Below are positions 26,015 through 34,671 of a stretch of DNA of 62,541 nt, piece after piece. This DNA is from Thiotrichaceae bacterium (GTDB lineage Bacteria > Pseudomonadota > Gammaproteobacteria > Eutrophobiales > Eutrophobiaceae), in the NCBI GenBank assembly GCA_012960105.1, contig DUBV01000087.1:1-62541 (forward strand), in the 5' to 3' direction. Made by a program: the position numbers and the translations under genes. Each line of letters opens with the position of its first letter. The first letter of the stretch is position 1. The notes beneath the pieces were generated by a model, which did no database searches, was not told where the DNA came from, and saw only the letters and a program-made list of their open reading frames with translations.

Positions 26015-28417
26015 ATGTCAGAAGCAAACGAACAAATCCTGCAGCGAATCAAGCAGCTCATTCCAATTAATGAATTGACGCCAAATCTGCAGTCGAAACT
26101 ACTAAATAGCGCTCAGGTTTTAAACGTAAAAAAATCGAGGTTTCTCTTCAAACAGGGCGATAAAGATGAGTATTCGTATTTTCTGCTCGAAGGTGAGGTT
26201 GAATTACATGCAAATAAAAAGCTGGATAGCGTACTCGATATCAGTAGTGATCGAGCCAAATATGCTTTGGCACAATTACAACCGCGACAATTCTCGGTAA
26301 AAGCCAAGACAGAAATTAAGGTTTTACTGATTGAGCGTAATAAGCTTGATCAACTAATGTTATTAGCTCAGGAAAGTACACTAAGCTCAACTATGTCAGG
26401 TGGTACTGATATTGAAGTCGATGTGGTAGATGGCGTTGACGACGACACTGATTGGATGACGCAGATGCTGCAATCAGAATTATTTTCTCGTATGTCTATG
26501 CCCAATATCCATCAGCTTTTTGCCTTGTTGGAGCCAATCGATAAAAAAGCCGGTGAGGTTGTTATTTCTCAAGGTGAGCCTGGAGAACATTATTATATAA
26601 TCTCGGAAGGAAAATGTGCTGTATCGAGAAAACCAATGCCGACTAGCAAAGATGTCAAATTAGCAGAGTTGAAGACGGGTGACAGTTTTGGTGAAGAAGC
26701 TCTGATATCAGATTCAACACGTAATGCAACGATTACCATGATTACAGATGGTGTCTTGATGAAACTGTCAAAAGATACATTTATTGAGTTAATTCAAAAA
26801 CCGACATTAGAATCATTATCGTTTTCTGATGCAGAAGCATTGGTCGACGAAGGTGCTGTCTGGTTGGATGTGCGTTTTCCTAATGAGCATCAGGAATCAT
26901 CAATTGATGACAGCATTAATATTCCACTTAATTCCTTGCGACTGAAGACGGACGATTTAGATTCTTCAAAACAATATGTTTTGTTTTGCGATACAGGTGG
27001 TCGTAGTTCCACCGGTGCATTCTTATTAGCCGAGCGTGGATTTACTGTTTCTTATCTTGAAGGTGGCTTAGTTAATAATCCTGAAGCGCTCGGTGTGCAA
27101 GCAGTTGTGCCAGAAGAACCTAAAAAAGCTCCTAAACCAGTTGAAGTAAAAAAAGAAAAAGAAGTAGAAGCGGATATTGATGTCGGTGTCGTTAATGAAG
27201 CCATTGATGCGCATGTACGTGTTGAAATACTAAATGCGAAACTTGAAACGACACAAATAGAGATGTCTGTGGCCGAAGATTCAAAAGATGAATTTGAGAA
27301 AGAAAATCAGAAAAAGTTATTAGCAGCTAAAAAGAAACTTGAAGCCCAAAAAACAAAAGCAGAAGCAGAAGCGAAAGAAAAAGAAAAAGAAGAAGAATTA
27401 AAGTTTCAGAAACTTAAGGAAGAAGCTAAAAAGAAAATGTTGCAAGAGAAAAAGCAACTAGAAGAAATTTATAATAAAAATGCCAAAGACATGGAAAAAC
27501 TTCAGAAGGCAAAGGAACAAGCCGAAGAGGAAATACGTAAGGAACGTGAGAAGCTTGAGCAACAAGCCGAAGCGGCTAAAAAACAAATAGAAGAAGCAGA
27601 AAGACTCAAGCAAGAAATTGAAGAATCGAAAAAAGGATTAGAAGTACAAGCTGAAAAGAAAAAGCTTGAAGATGAAGCTAGAGTAAAGAAAATTCAGGAT
27701 GCAGCAAAAGCTGAAATTGAAGAAGAGCGTAAAAAGCTGGCAGAGCAGTATGATCGTAATGCTAAAGAGTTTGAAGAACTTAAAAAAGAAAAAGCTGCAA
27801 CTGAAGCTGTACGTATAGCTGCGAAAGAAGAGGCGGATAAGATTATTCGCGAACATAAATTATCACATGAAAAAACACGCGCTGACGAAGTAGAGAAAAT
27901 GAAAGCCGAGCGTTTGGCACTTGAGGAAAAATCAAAGAAGATTGAAAGTGCAATGCAGCAAATTCAACAGGCCAAACAAAAAGCTGAAGAGGAAAAGAAA
28001 GTAGCATTAAGTAAGGCTAAAGACTTAAAAGAAAAACAAATGGAGTCGACCAATACTAAAGAACAGCGTGCCCAAATAGATACAGAAATCGAAGTTGTAT
28101 CCAAAAAGGTTGTTCAGGCTGAACGCAGCCTTAAGGATGTTAACCATCAAGCGAAACAAGCCGTATCTGCGAAAAAGCTTAATGAAGCAGACTTGATTAA
28201 GAAGGCAGAAGAAGAAAAAGAATTTCAGGTGCAAGTTCAGAACGACTTAGAAGAATTTGAAGATAAGCAGCAAGAAGAAGCCGAGACCGTGACTCAGGTA
28301 CAAGTTCATTCTGATCAGATGAAACGTATTATGGCTAAGGCTGCTGATGCGAAAATAAAAGCGGCTTCGGCAAATAAAAATTTAATGAATGACATATCTA
28401 AACAACTTGGTGATTAA
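26015..28417 (+). CDS. CNB-CNB-rhodanese protein with a long C-terminal coiled coil
   Basis: The 800-residue protein has a degenerate cyclic-nucleotide-binding (CNB) fold (about 30-115), then a second CNB domain (about 150-255) whose phosphate cassette looks intact (FGEEALI, RNATI). A rhodanese domain follows (about 265-355) with Cys325 in FCDTGGRSS. From about residue 400 to the end the protein is a highly charged Lys/Glu/Ala coiled coil. No signal or membrane helix is evident, so it is cytosolic. It is upstream of the Fae-like gene on the same strand (86 bases) and has a paralogue at 30998. Known CNB-rhodanese proteins are short; the 400-residue coiled coil suggests a scaffold or filament role, which is inference. 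Confidence 0.8.
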   Translation: MSEANEQILQRIKQLIPINELTPNLQSKLLNSAQVLNVKKSRFLFKQGDKDEYSYFLLEGEVELHANKKLDSVLDISSDRAKYALAQLQPRQFSVKAKTEIKVLLIERNKLDQLMLLAQESTLSSTMSGGTDIEVDVVDGVDDDTDWMTQMLQSELFSRMSMPNIHQLFALLEPIDKKAGEVVISQGEPGEHYYIISEGKCAVSRKPMPTSKDVKLAELKTGDSFGEEALISDSTRNATITMITDGVLMKLSKDTFIELIQKPTLESLSFSDAEALVDEGAVWLDVRFPNEHQESSIDDSINIPLNSLRLKTDDLDSSKQYVLFCDTGGRSSTGAFLLAERGFTVSYLEGGLVNNPEALGVQAVVPEEPKKAPKPVEVKKEKEVEADIDVGVVNEAIDAHVRVEILNAKLETTQIEMSVAEDSKDEFEKENQKKLLAAKKKLEAQKTKAEAEAKEKEKEEELKFQKLKEEAKKKMLQEKKQLEEIYNKNAKDMEKLQKAKEQAEEEIRKEREKLEQQAEAAKKQIEEAERLKQEIEESKKGLEVQAEKKKLEDEARVKKIQDAAKAEIEEERKKLAEQYDRNAKEFEELKKEKAATEAVRIAAKEEADKIIREHKLSHEKTRADEVEKMKAERLALEEKSKKIESAMQQIQQAKQKAEEEKKVALSKAKDLKEKQMESTNTKEQRAQIDTEIEVVSKKVVQAERSLKDVNHQAKQAVSAKKLNEADLIKKAEEEKEFQVQVQNDLEEFEDKQQEEAETVTQVQVHSDQMKRIMAKAADAKIKAASANKNLMNDISKQLGD

Positions 28418-28503
28418 TAGTTAAGTATCATCAGGTATCGTTTTTTAGTTCTTAAATAACTTAATTTCATATTTATAATCTATAAGAGTAAGGAGTATTG
28501 AGC

Positions 28504-29052
28504 ATGAGTGAACGTATTGTTATGCGTGTAGGTGAAGCATTGGTTGCAGGTGGCCCTCCAGGTACCGCCGCAGAGCCAGAAGTTGTCATAGGTGAACTTG
28601 ATGGACCAGTAGGAAATGCTTTTGCAAATTTAATTGGTGATCAAGTGAAAGGTCATTCACGCGTTTTAGCTATTATGAATACTGATATTATGGTTAAGCC
28701 AGCAACATTGATGGTGAGTAAAGTAACTGTTAATAAAGAGCGATATACCAATATCCTTATGGGAACGGTTCAAGGTGCAATTGCAAATGGTGTATTGGAT
28801 GCCGTTCGTAGTGGTGATATTCCCAAAGAGAAAGCGAATGATTTGGGTATTATTGTTTCAGTATGGTTAAACCCACTTGTTGCTAAAGCCGATGATCTGG
28901 ATCATAAAATACTATTTGATATTCATCGTAAGGCGACTGCTATGGCAATTCATAAAGCGATGAATAATGAACCTGATATTGACTGGTTGTTAGAAAATCA
29001 GGAAGAGATTATTCACAAGTATTATCAAATGGGATTGGACGGTAAAATCTAA
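28504..29052 (+). CDS. Formaldehyde-activating enzyme (Fae) homologue, active-site histidine not seen
   Basis: The 182-residue protein matches the Fae family along its length (VGEALV, KPATLMVSKVTV, GTVQGAIANGVLDAVRSGDIP, LGIIVSVWLNP, KATAMAIHKAMN). True Fae condenses formaldehyde with tetrahydromethanopterin. Where the characterised enzyme has AHIDL (His17), this protein has AEPEVVIGELDG with a slightly longer loop, so the catalytic His seems missing. It may therefore have another role, as suspected for some Fae paralogues. I start at ATG 28504, which has AAGGAG eight bases upstream; a TTG six bases earlier is less likely. It lies between the CNB-rhodanese gene and an exported unknown. Confidence 0.82.
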   Translation: MSERIVMRVGEALVAGGPPGTAAEPEVVIGELDGPVGNAFANLIGDQVKGHSRVLAIMNTDIMVKPATLMVSKVTVNKERYTNILMGTVQGAIANGVLDAVRSGDIPKEKANDLGIIVSVWLNPLVAKADDLDHKILFDIHRKATAMAIHKAMNNEPDIDWLLENQEEIIHKYYQMGLDGKI

Positions 29053-29110
29053 TTACGACGGGATAGGTTCGTTGCATCAGCATCGATATTTCATTTAGGG
29101 ACAAAAATCA

Positions 29111-30331
29111 ATGATTAAGAATTATTTAAAATCAGGTATGTTTATTAGTCTGTGCATTTTTTCATGGATTGTTGTCGCTGGTGAAAACGAAACTTATCCT
29201 GTAGTTAATAGTAATAACGTTTTATCCTCCGAATATTTGTCTTCGACATATCATCGAGTTGATTCAGTTAATATCAATAACGATTATTATCATTTTGTCG
29301 TTGAGTCAGATATTGGGCGTTACGATATTCATTCGCTCGCTTTGTTAAAGAAGCGAGTGAATGAAATTAAAACTATTTCGCGTGCTATTAATACCTATGA
29401 ACAGCAAGACGATGAGTTATCAGGAGAATTACGTAGTCAGTTAACGCTTTCCAGTGATTCAGCAATGAGTTTGCTTACTTCACCATTGGATTCAGCCTCG
29501 AATCTTGCTGGGCAATTAGCGGGCAACCTGAATGCAACACTTGATGGAGAAGATCCTTTTGTCTATCAATCGAGCAGTCGACTAGCTTATGAGCCTAAGG
29601 ATGCTACAACGGCAACACATAAACGTAATATTGCATTTCAACTTGGTCTGGATATGTATACCAGCAATACCCGAGTTCAGTCTTTTCTAAATACCATCGC
29701 AAATGCGCGTTCTTCAGGCAGGGCATCAGCAGGTGTTGGTTTGAGTAATGCTCTAGCAAAAAGCTCAGATGTTGATGGTATGGATTTTAAAATAAAATAC
29801 TTAATTAAAAACCGAACACTTGTTCAATTGAAACATCATAATAGTGAATGGCTTGCCAGAATGGGTGTTAATGAACTATTGATTAATAATTTTATTGAGC
29901 ATCCTGTATTAACTCCCACAAATAAAACAGTCATCACGGCGTATTTATCAAAGCTTAAAAATGTGTCGAGATTGGATAAATTTATTGAGTTGGTATTAAC
30001 TGCAAATAATGAAGTGATGTCCTTAATATATGAACGATTGAGCAAAGCATTATTACAGTATCAGGATAAAACAGAACATTTTAGTGCGTTCTATAATTTT
30101 AATGGTCAGGCCGCTGTTATTACAGACTCACGTAGAATTGTATTCTTTGATACAGCGGACTTATTAATCTGGTCAGAAGAGAAACAAATTAAATATGAAA
30201 AGTCTGCAAATCATGCAGAAAAATCAGGTTACAAAGGTTGGGAAATAGTGAGCTTTGGTGATATCTCTCGACTAGCTAGTCAAAAAATAAGTGAATTAGC
30301 GTTTAAACATACGGTTAAATTATCTGAGTAA
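29111..30331 (+). CDS. Exported protein of unknown function
   Basis: The 406-residue product has a signal peptide (about 1-23, cleaved after VVA). The mature protein is mainly helical with a glycine/serine/alanine-rich middle (residues about 120-210; SARSSGRASAGVGLSNALAK) and a C-terminal part resembling no domain I know. It lies 58 bases after the Fae-like gene on the same strand and is the last plus-strand gene of that unit before a convergent small gene. It is probably a periplasmic or outer-membrane partner of the cluster, but this is positional inference. Confidence 0.6.
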   Translation: MIKNYLKSGMFISLCIFSWIVVAGENETYPVVNSNNVLSSEYLSSTYHRVDSVNINNDYYHFVVESDIGRYDIHSLALLKKRVNEIKTISRAINTYEQQDDELSGELRSQLTLSSDSAMSLLTSPLDSASNLAGQLAGNLNATLDGEDPFVYQSSSRLAYEPKDATTATHKRNIAFQLGLDMYTSNTRVQSFLNTIANARSSGRASAGVGLSNALAKSSDVDGMDFKIKYLIKNRTLVQLKHHNSEWLARMGVNELLINNFIEHPVLTPTNKTVITAYLSKLKNVSRLDKFIELVLTANNEVMSLIYERLSKALLQYQDKTEHFSAFYNFNGQAAVITDSRRIVFFDTADLLIWSEEKQIKYEKSANHAEKSGYKGWEIVSFGDISRLASQKISELAFKHTVKLSE

Positions 30332-30334
30332 TTG

Positions 30335-30637
30335 TTATGTCTCGGAAGGTGAGTTTATAGATAAATCTTCTATTTGTTTTTTTAACTGACCGTGTCGATT
30401 ATTTTGCAAGTTCAATAGTAGTGTTCTTATATTCTTAATATGTTTCATATAGACCGTTAGTAAACCAATCTCAATAGGTGTTTTTGCATTACCAATCGAA
30501 CGAATTCTTTCTTCGTAATAACTTAAGTCATTTAGTAATATCGTCTCGTTGTCATCAAGCATTTTTTCAAAATGGAATATTTTCCAAAGTAGTGACTTCT
30601 CTTTTTCATCTATCGCTAGTAATTCAATTACAGACAC
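30335..30637 (-). CDS. Small helical protein of unknown function
   Basis: The 100-residue protein starts with GTG at 30637, which has a strong GAGGAG site at the right spacing, supporting a real gene. It is predicted almost entirely helical (KEKSLLWKIFHFEKMLDD, MKHIKNIRTLLLNLQNN) and has no membrane segment. It converges on the exported unknown gene with three bases between. I do not recognise it. Confidence 0.55.
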   Translation of the reverse strand: MSVIELLAIDEKEKSLLWKIFHFEKMLDDNETILLNDLSYYEERIRSIGNAKTPIEIGLLTVYMKHIKNIRTLLLNLQNNRHGQLKKQIEDLSINSPSET

Positions 30638-30793
30638 TCAGTTTTTCTCCTCAGATGGAATATCTTAAGTAGCGCAAGCCACGTGCCAAGAAAACCAATG
30701 TTATTAAAACTTATTTTAAATCAATCAGATAGATTGAATTATTGCCTGTAAGTAAGTTTATTTAAGTGGGTTTTATATCGATAATTTATAGTT

Positions 30794-30815
30794 TTCGTCG
30801 TTCAAGAACGACGAA
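30794..30815. repeat. Palindrome with 10-bp perfect arms
   Basis: TTCGTCGTTC (30794-30803) is inverted as GAACGACGAA (30806-30815) with two bases between. It could be an operator or a 9-bp-stem tetraloop hairpin; neighbouring A/T runs are on both sides but no gene end is near enough to make a terminator convincing. Confidence 0.7.
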
Positions 30816-30889
30816 TTTATAAAAATAAGTGTCATTTATTTTTAATAATTGTGAGATATAAAAAATAATAGATTAAATGTGCTGAATCC

Positions 30890-30905
30890 TGTGAGCATGT
30901 TCACA
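30890..30905. promoter_or_regulatory. CRP binding site, perfect consensus
   Basis: TGTGAGCATGTTCACA matches TGTGA-N6-TCACA exactly. It is centred about 100 bases upstream of the ATG of the second CNB-rhodanese gene, a plausible position for activation of that gene by a CRP-type regulator. No crp gene is in the window. Confidence 0.6.
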
Positions 30906-30997
30906 TATTAAGAGTTTTAATGTGTTAACAATGGGGTAAATAGCCTACATATAGACTCAAGTAATATAATCGTAGTGCATTGAACAAGTAAAAATAT

Positions 30998-32944
30998 ATG
31001 GCTTTACAATCAGACATTGAATTAATTAACGTTTTACAATCTCTCGTTCCGATAAGCAATTTATCGAAAGATAATATTGAGCTAATTGCTGCAAGTTCAA
31101 ATGTTCAATCCTTTGTAAAAGACTACATTGTCTTTAGCGAAGGTGATAATGATGAGTATGCCTATTATTTACTTGAAGGTGAGTTAGAACTTATCTCCAT
31201 GAATAGTACAAATTTTCACGTTGTTTCAGGTACAGATGATGCCCGTTATCCTTTGGCACAATTTCGACCTAGACAATATACTGCTAAAGCAAAAAAAGAT
31301 TCTCTGGTCTTAGTTCTTAACAGAACATTTCTCGACTCATTATTAGTTAGAAATAAAACGTATAATTCTTATATGGATGATGGTGTTGAAGTAACAGAGA
31401 ATATTGATGACGATGACTGGATGAGCCGAATTTTACAGTCTCCGCTATACACCAATATTTCAGTTGATAACATTCAAAAGATTTTTTCAAAAATTGAATC
31501 GATGGATGTAAAGAAGGGTGACGTCATCATTAAGCAGGGTGATGAAGGTGATTATTATTACATAATCCAGTCGGGGCACTGCTGCATTAGTAGAAAGCCA
31601 ACGCCGACATCACAAGATATTAATCTTGCTGATTTAAGAGAAGGCGATGCCTTTGGTGAAGAATCAATTATTGCTGATTTAAAACGAAATGCATCGGTTA
31701 CTATGACTACCGATGGTCGTTTAATACGGCTTAATAAAAAAGATTTTATAGAGTTGATTCTTGAGCCGATCTTACATGAAACAAATTTTGATTCAGCTCA
31801 GGATATAGCAAACAAAGGTGCTATTTGGCTGGATGTTCGTTATGTTGATGAATATCAGGATTACGCGATAGAAGGTAGTTTGAATATTCCTTTAAACGTA
31901 CTCCGCCTTCAGATAGATAAGCTGGATGATTCTAGACAATACATTACCTGTTGCGATACTGCCGCTAGAAGTTCGATAGCTGCTTATATACTTGCGCAGC
32001 ATGGCTATGATGTACTTCATTTAAACAAAGGTCTAAAGCATCTTGTTAAGCACGAAGATATAGAGCAGGTTGAAATACAAGTACAAGATCAAGCTTCTGA
32101 GTATGATGAAAAATCAAAGCAAGAAAATTCTACGAATGTAGTTCCCTTTAAAAACAATCAAGCCACTAATACTGACGAGCATGTATTGAACAGTACTTTC
32201 CATGACGAAATGAATCAACTGCGCAAAGAACTTGATTTGGTTAGAGAGCAATTTAAAGAATTAGAGTATGTAAAAGACATTGCCGCTGATTTAAAAAAAT
32301 CAGTTATTGTTGATACTGAAAAAAAGTTGAAGATACAAAAGGAACGAATCAATTTGCAAACTCAAAATGCAAATAAACTCATTCTGCAAGCGCAGGAAAT
32401 GCACAAAGAATTAAAAGAAGAAAAACGTTTGATTCATGAAAAGGTTGAGAAGCATCGTATAGATCAGGAACAAACGATATTGAATATACAGGACAGTATC
32501 AATAAAAGTTTACTGGAAGAAGAAAAAAAGATGCAGGTATTTTATACGTGGAAGGAAAATGAAATTAATAAAATCCGGGACTTAAAAATTGCTGCTGAAC
32601 GAGAATACCTTAGCCGAAAGATAGAAAACGAATTAGAGAAAAATAATGTTTCAATTCAAATTAAAAAATCAGATACTGAATCAGTAAAATCTGAAGCGGT
32701 AGATTTTAAACTTACGGAAAATAATAATGATGAACAAGAAGAAATGCATACTGATTTGAAAGAATGGTTAGGTCAGCAGGTGAAAAATGAAATGTCACCG
32801 ATTAATAAAGCGGTTCAGAATGCAAAGCGTAGAGTAATGGAGCAAGCTAATTTACGCGCGGGAAAAATGAAACAGATTTCAAAAATGCACGATCAAGCTC
32901 TTTTTTCCGAAATTGATACTTTACTGAAAGGAGTTGAGGATTAG
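30998..32944 (+). CDS. CNB-CNB-rhodanese coiled-coil protein, paralogue of 26015-28417
   Basis: The 648-residue protein repeats the layout of its paralogue: degenerate CNB fold (about 25-110), a second CNB domain (about 145-250) with FGEESII and RNASV, and rhodanese (about 260-350) with Cys318-Cys319 in CCDTAARSS. A C-terminal coiled coil follows (about 400-560), shorter and less regular than in the first copy, and then a helical tail. The first 350 residues are clearly homologous. A perfect CRP site lies upstream. It is probably cytosolic. The vicinal cysteines at the rhodanese site differ from the single cysteine of the paralogue, which may alter sulfur chemistry. Confidence 0.8.
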   Translation: MALQSDIELINVLQSLVPISNLSKDNIELIAASSNVQSFVKDYIVFSEGDNDEYAYYLLEGELELISMNSTNFHVVSGTDDARYPLAQFRPRQYTAKAKKDSLVLVLNRTFLDSLLVRNKTYNSYMDDGVEVTENIDDDDWMSRILQSPLYTNISVDNIQKIFSKIESMDVKKGDVIIKQGDEGDYYYIIQSGHCCISRKPTPTSQDINLADLREGDAFGEESIIADLKRNASVTMTTDGRLIRLNKKDFIELILEPILHETNFDSAQDIANKGAIWLDVRYVDEYQDYAIEGSLNIPLNVLRLQIDKLDDSRQYITCCDTAARSSIAAYILAQHGYDVLHLNKGLKHLVKHEDIEQVEIQVQDQASEYDEKSKQENSTNVVPFKNNQATNTDEHVLNSTFHDEMNQLRKELDLVREQFKELEYVKDIAADLKKSVIVDTEKKLKIQKERINLQTQNANKLILQAQEMHKELKEEKRLIHEKVEKHRIDQEQTILNIQDSINKSLLEEEKKMQVFYTWKENEINKIRDLKIAAEREYLSRKIENELEKNNVSIQIKKSDTESVKSEAVDFKLTENNNDEQEEMHTDLKEWLGQQVKNEMSPINKAVQNAKRRVMEQANLRAGKMKQISKMHDQALFSEIDTLLKGVED

Positions 32945-32975
32945 CTCAAGTTTTAAGCGGCTAAAATTCAAACTA

Positions 32976-33812
32976 TCACCAAAGTTCCCACACAGGTGTG
33001 AGCCCCTGCGGTAAGCCCGATAATTTTCCAAGCTGTGCCCAGGGTGTATTGGCATTGTGATAATCTGAACCTACTGAGCCTGCCATGTCATAACGCTTGG
33101 CATAATTTGTCATAGTTGTAATTTCGTTTTGATTATTATTACCAGTGACGACTTCAATTGCTTTGCCACCGCTGTCCTTAAATTCTGAAATTAATTTTCG
33201 CAATTTTGTTGCAGTCATTTTATAACGTAAGGGATGTGCGATTACGGCAACGCCACCAGCATTTGTAATGTTATTAATTGTTTCATCAAGACTAGGCCAG
33301 TTTACAGAGACATAACCGGGTTTGTTATTAACCAAAAAGCGTTTGAAAACATCGGCCTGACTTTTTGCATGACCATTATTTACCAGAAATTGTGAAAAAT
33401 GCTGCCGGGTAACGGTACCGTCTCCAGCAATTATTTTGGTATTTTCATAAGCGTTTTCAATACCGACTTTTTCTAATTTTTCACCAATTTTAATCGCGCG
33501 TTCTTCCCTGAGTTTATTGAGATGTATAGTGGCATCGAAGATAGTATTATTCTCTGCATCTATATTAAGCCCGACAATATGAATAGTTTTGTTATCCCAT
33601 CGTGTTGAAAACTCAATGCCATTAATTAAAGTGATGTTGTGTCTAGATGCTGCCGTTTGTGCTTCGGCAAGACCAGAAACAGTGTCGTGGTCAGTTAGAG
33701 CCAGTATATTTACGCTATTATCTACTGCTTTCACAACAAGTTCCGTGGGAGTTAATTCCCCATCTGATGCCGTTGAATGTGCATGTAAGTCGATAATGGT
33801 TTGGTGAGACAT
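32976..33812 (-). CDS. PHP-domain phosphoesterase, RNase AM (YciV) type
   Basis: The 278-residue protein has the PHP metal-binding motifs (IDLHAHSTASDGELTPTELV, LALTDHDTVSGLAEA, NGIEFSTRW, VIAHPLR, VGSDYH). It is of the YciV/TrpH type, which hydrolyses 3',5'-nucleoside bisphosphates and trims 5' ends of small RNAs. Full length and complete metal ligands suggest an active enzyme. It is eight bases from yajQ on the same strand, so the two are likely cotranscribed. Confidence 0.88.
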   Translation of the reverse strand: MSHQTIIDLHAHSTASDGELTPTELVVKAVDNSVNILALTDHDTVSGLAEAQTAASRHNITLINGIEFSTRWDNKTIHIVGLNIDAENNTIFDATIHLNKLREERAIKIGEKLEKVGIENAYENTKIIAGDGTVTRQHFSQFLVNNGHAKSQADVFKRFLVNNKPGYVSVNWPSLDETINNITNAGGVAVIAHPLRYKMTATKLRKLISEFKDSGGKAIEVVTGNNNQNEITTMTNYAKRYDMAGSVGSDYHNANTPWAQLGKLSGLPQGLTPVWELW

Positions 33813-33820
33813 TATGATTG

Positions 33821-34303
33821 TTAGTCGCGAAAGTTGATGTACTGCAAGGGGACATCAAACTTAGCTTCTTTTAGTTCAGCAATAGTCTGTTGTAAATCAT
33901 CGCGCTTCTTTCCTGTAATACGAACCTGTTCTCCCTGAATTGCCGCCTGTGTTTTTAATTTACTGGTTTTAATCATCTTTACAATCTTTCTTGCCAGTTC
34001 TTTATCCACACCTTTTTTAATATTGACGATTTGTCGTGCTTCATTATTATTTTCGATTATGTCGGCATAATCCAGACAACGGATATCAATACCTCGTTTA
34101 TTGATTTTGGTTTCGAGTATTTCCTGAATTTGTTTTACCTGAAATTCAGAAGAAGAAATGATTGTCAGGTTACCATCTACCTTGTCTATTTTTGAATCAG
34201 TGCCCTTGAAATCAAAACGATTACTGATTTCACGATTGGCCTGATCAATGGCGTTAGTTAGTTCATGTTGATCAATTTCAGAAACAACATCAAATGAAGG
34301 CAT
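33821..34303 (-). CDS. yajQ: YajQ-family nucleotide/c-di-GMP-binding protein
   Basis: The 160-residue protein has the standard YajQ start (MPSFDVVSEIDQHELTNAIDQ) and RFDFKGTDSKID motif, two ferredoxin-like lobes and a conserved end (VPLQYINFRD). Some members bind cyclic di-GMP and act with transcription factors. The window also holds a broken GGDEF gene, so a c-di-GMP link is possible but unproven. Confidence 0.95.
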   Translation of the reverse strand: MPSFDVVSEIDQHELTNAIDQANREISNRFDFKGTDSKIDKVDGNLTIISSSEFQVKQIQEILETKINKRGIDIRCLDYADIIENNNEARQIVNIKKGVDKELARKIVKMIKTSKLKTQAAIQGEQVRITGKKRDDLQQTIAELKEAKFDVPLQYINFRD

Positions 34304-34327
34304 GACTAATTCTCCTGGTATTCAAGA

Positions 34328-34657
34328 TTAATGGTTTTTATCTTCAATGATTATACCATCAGGATGGTCGAGCTGTATCGATTGTAGTTGGTTGCCAATT
34401 AGATATGCCGTTCCATTAAAACGGTTATGTCCATCAAGACTAAATTCAAATTGATAATATCGATGAAAAGCGAAATTTCCTGAATAATTTCGCCCCGGTT
34501 TTAATGATGATAAAGCAACCGTCTCATCTAGAAATTGAAAATCAATCTCCTGACAATATCGACGTGCGCGCGATACCGCTATTTCCCGTGCGCGTAAGGT
34601 ATCTTGCCAAAACCAGATAACAAGTCCTAATAACAATAGAAAAATAATTTCGCTCAT
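34328..34657 (-). CDS. DUF3301 small membrane-anchored protein
   Basis: The 109-residue protein has one N-terminal membrane helix (about 2-17) followed by WQDTLRAREIAVSRARRYCQEID, the hallmark of DUF3301, and a small beta domain. Function unknown. It lies between yajQ (24 bases) and the apbE-like gene (14 bases), all on the minus strand. Confidence 0.82.
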   Translation of the reverse strand: MSEIIFLLLLGLVIWFWQDTLRAREIAVSRARRYCQEIDFQFLDETVALSSLKPGRNYSGNFAFHRYYQFEFSLDGHNRFNGTAYLIGNQLQSIQLDHPDGIIIEDKNH

Positions 34658-34671
34658 ATTAATTAAATATT

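Larger units (their letters stand above)
30638..30997. other. Intergenic region with regulatory palindromes
   Basis: These 360 bases between the divergent small gene and the second CNB-rhodanese gene have no coding frame of interest. They contain a perfect CRP consensus site and a 22-bp near-perfect palindrome, both annotated separately. Confidence 0.6.

Noticed and set aside
28504-29052. Proof of methylotrophy
   Set aside because: The Fae homologue seems to lack the catalytic histidine, and no mch, mtd, fhc or methanol dehydrogenase gene is in the window.
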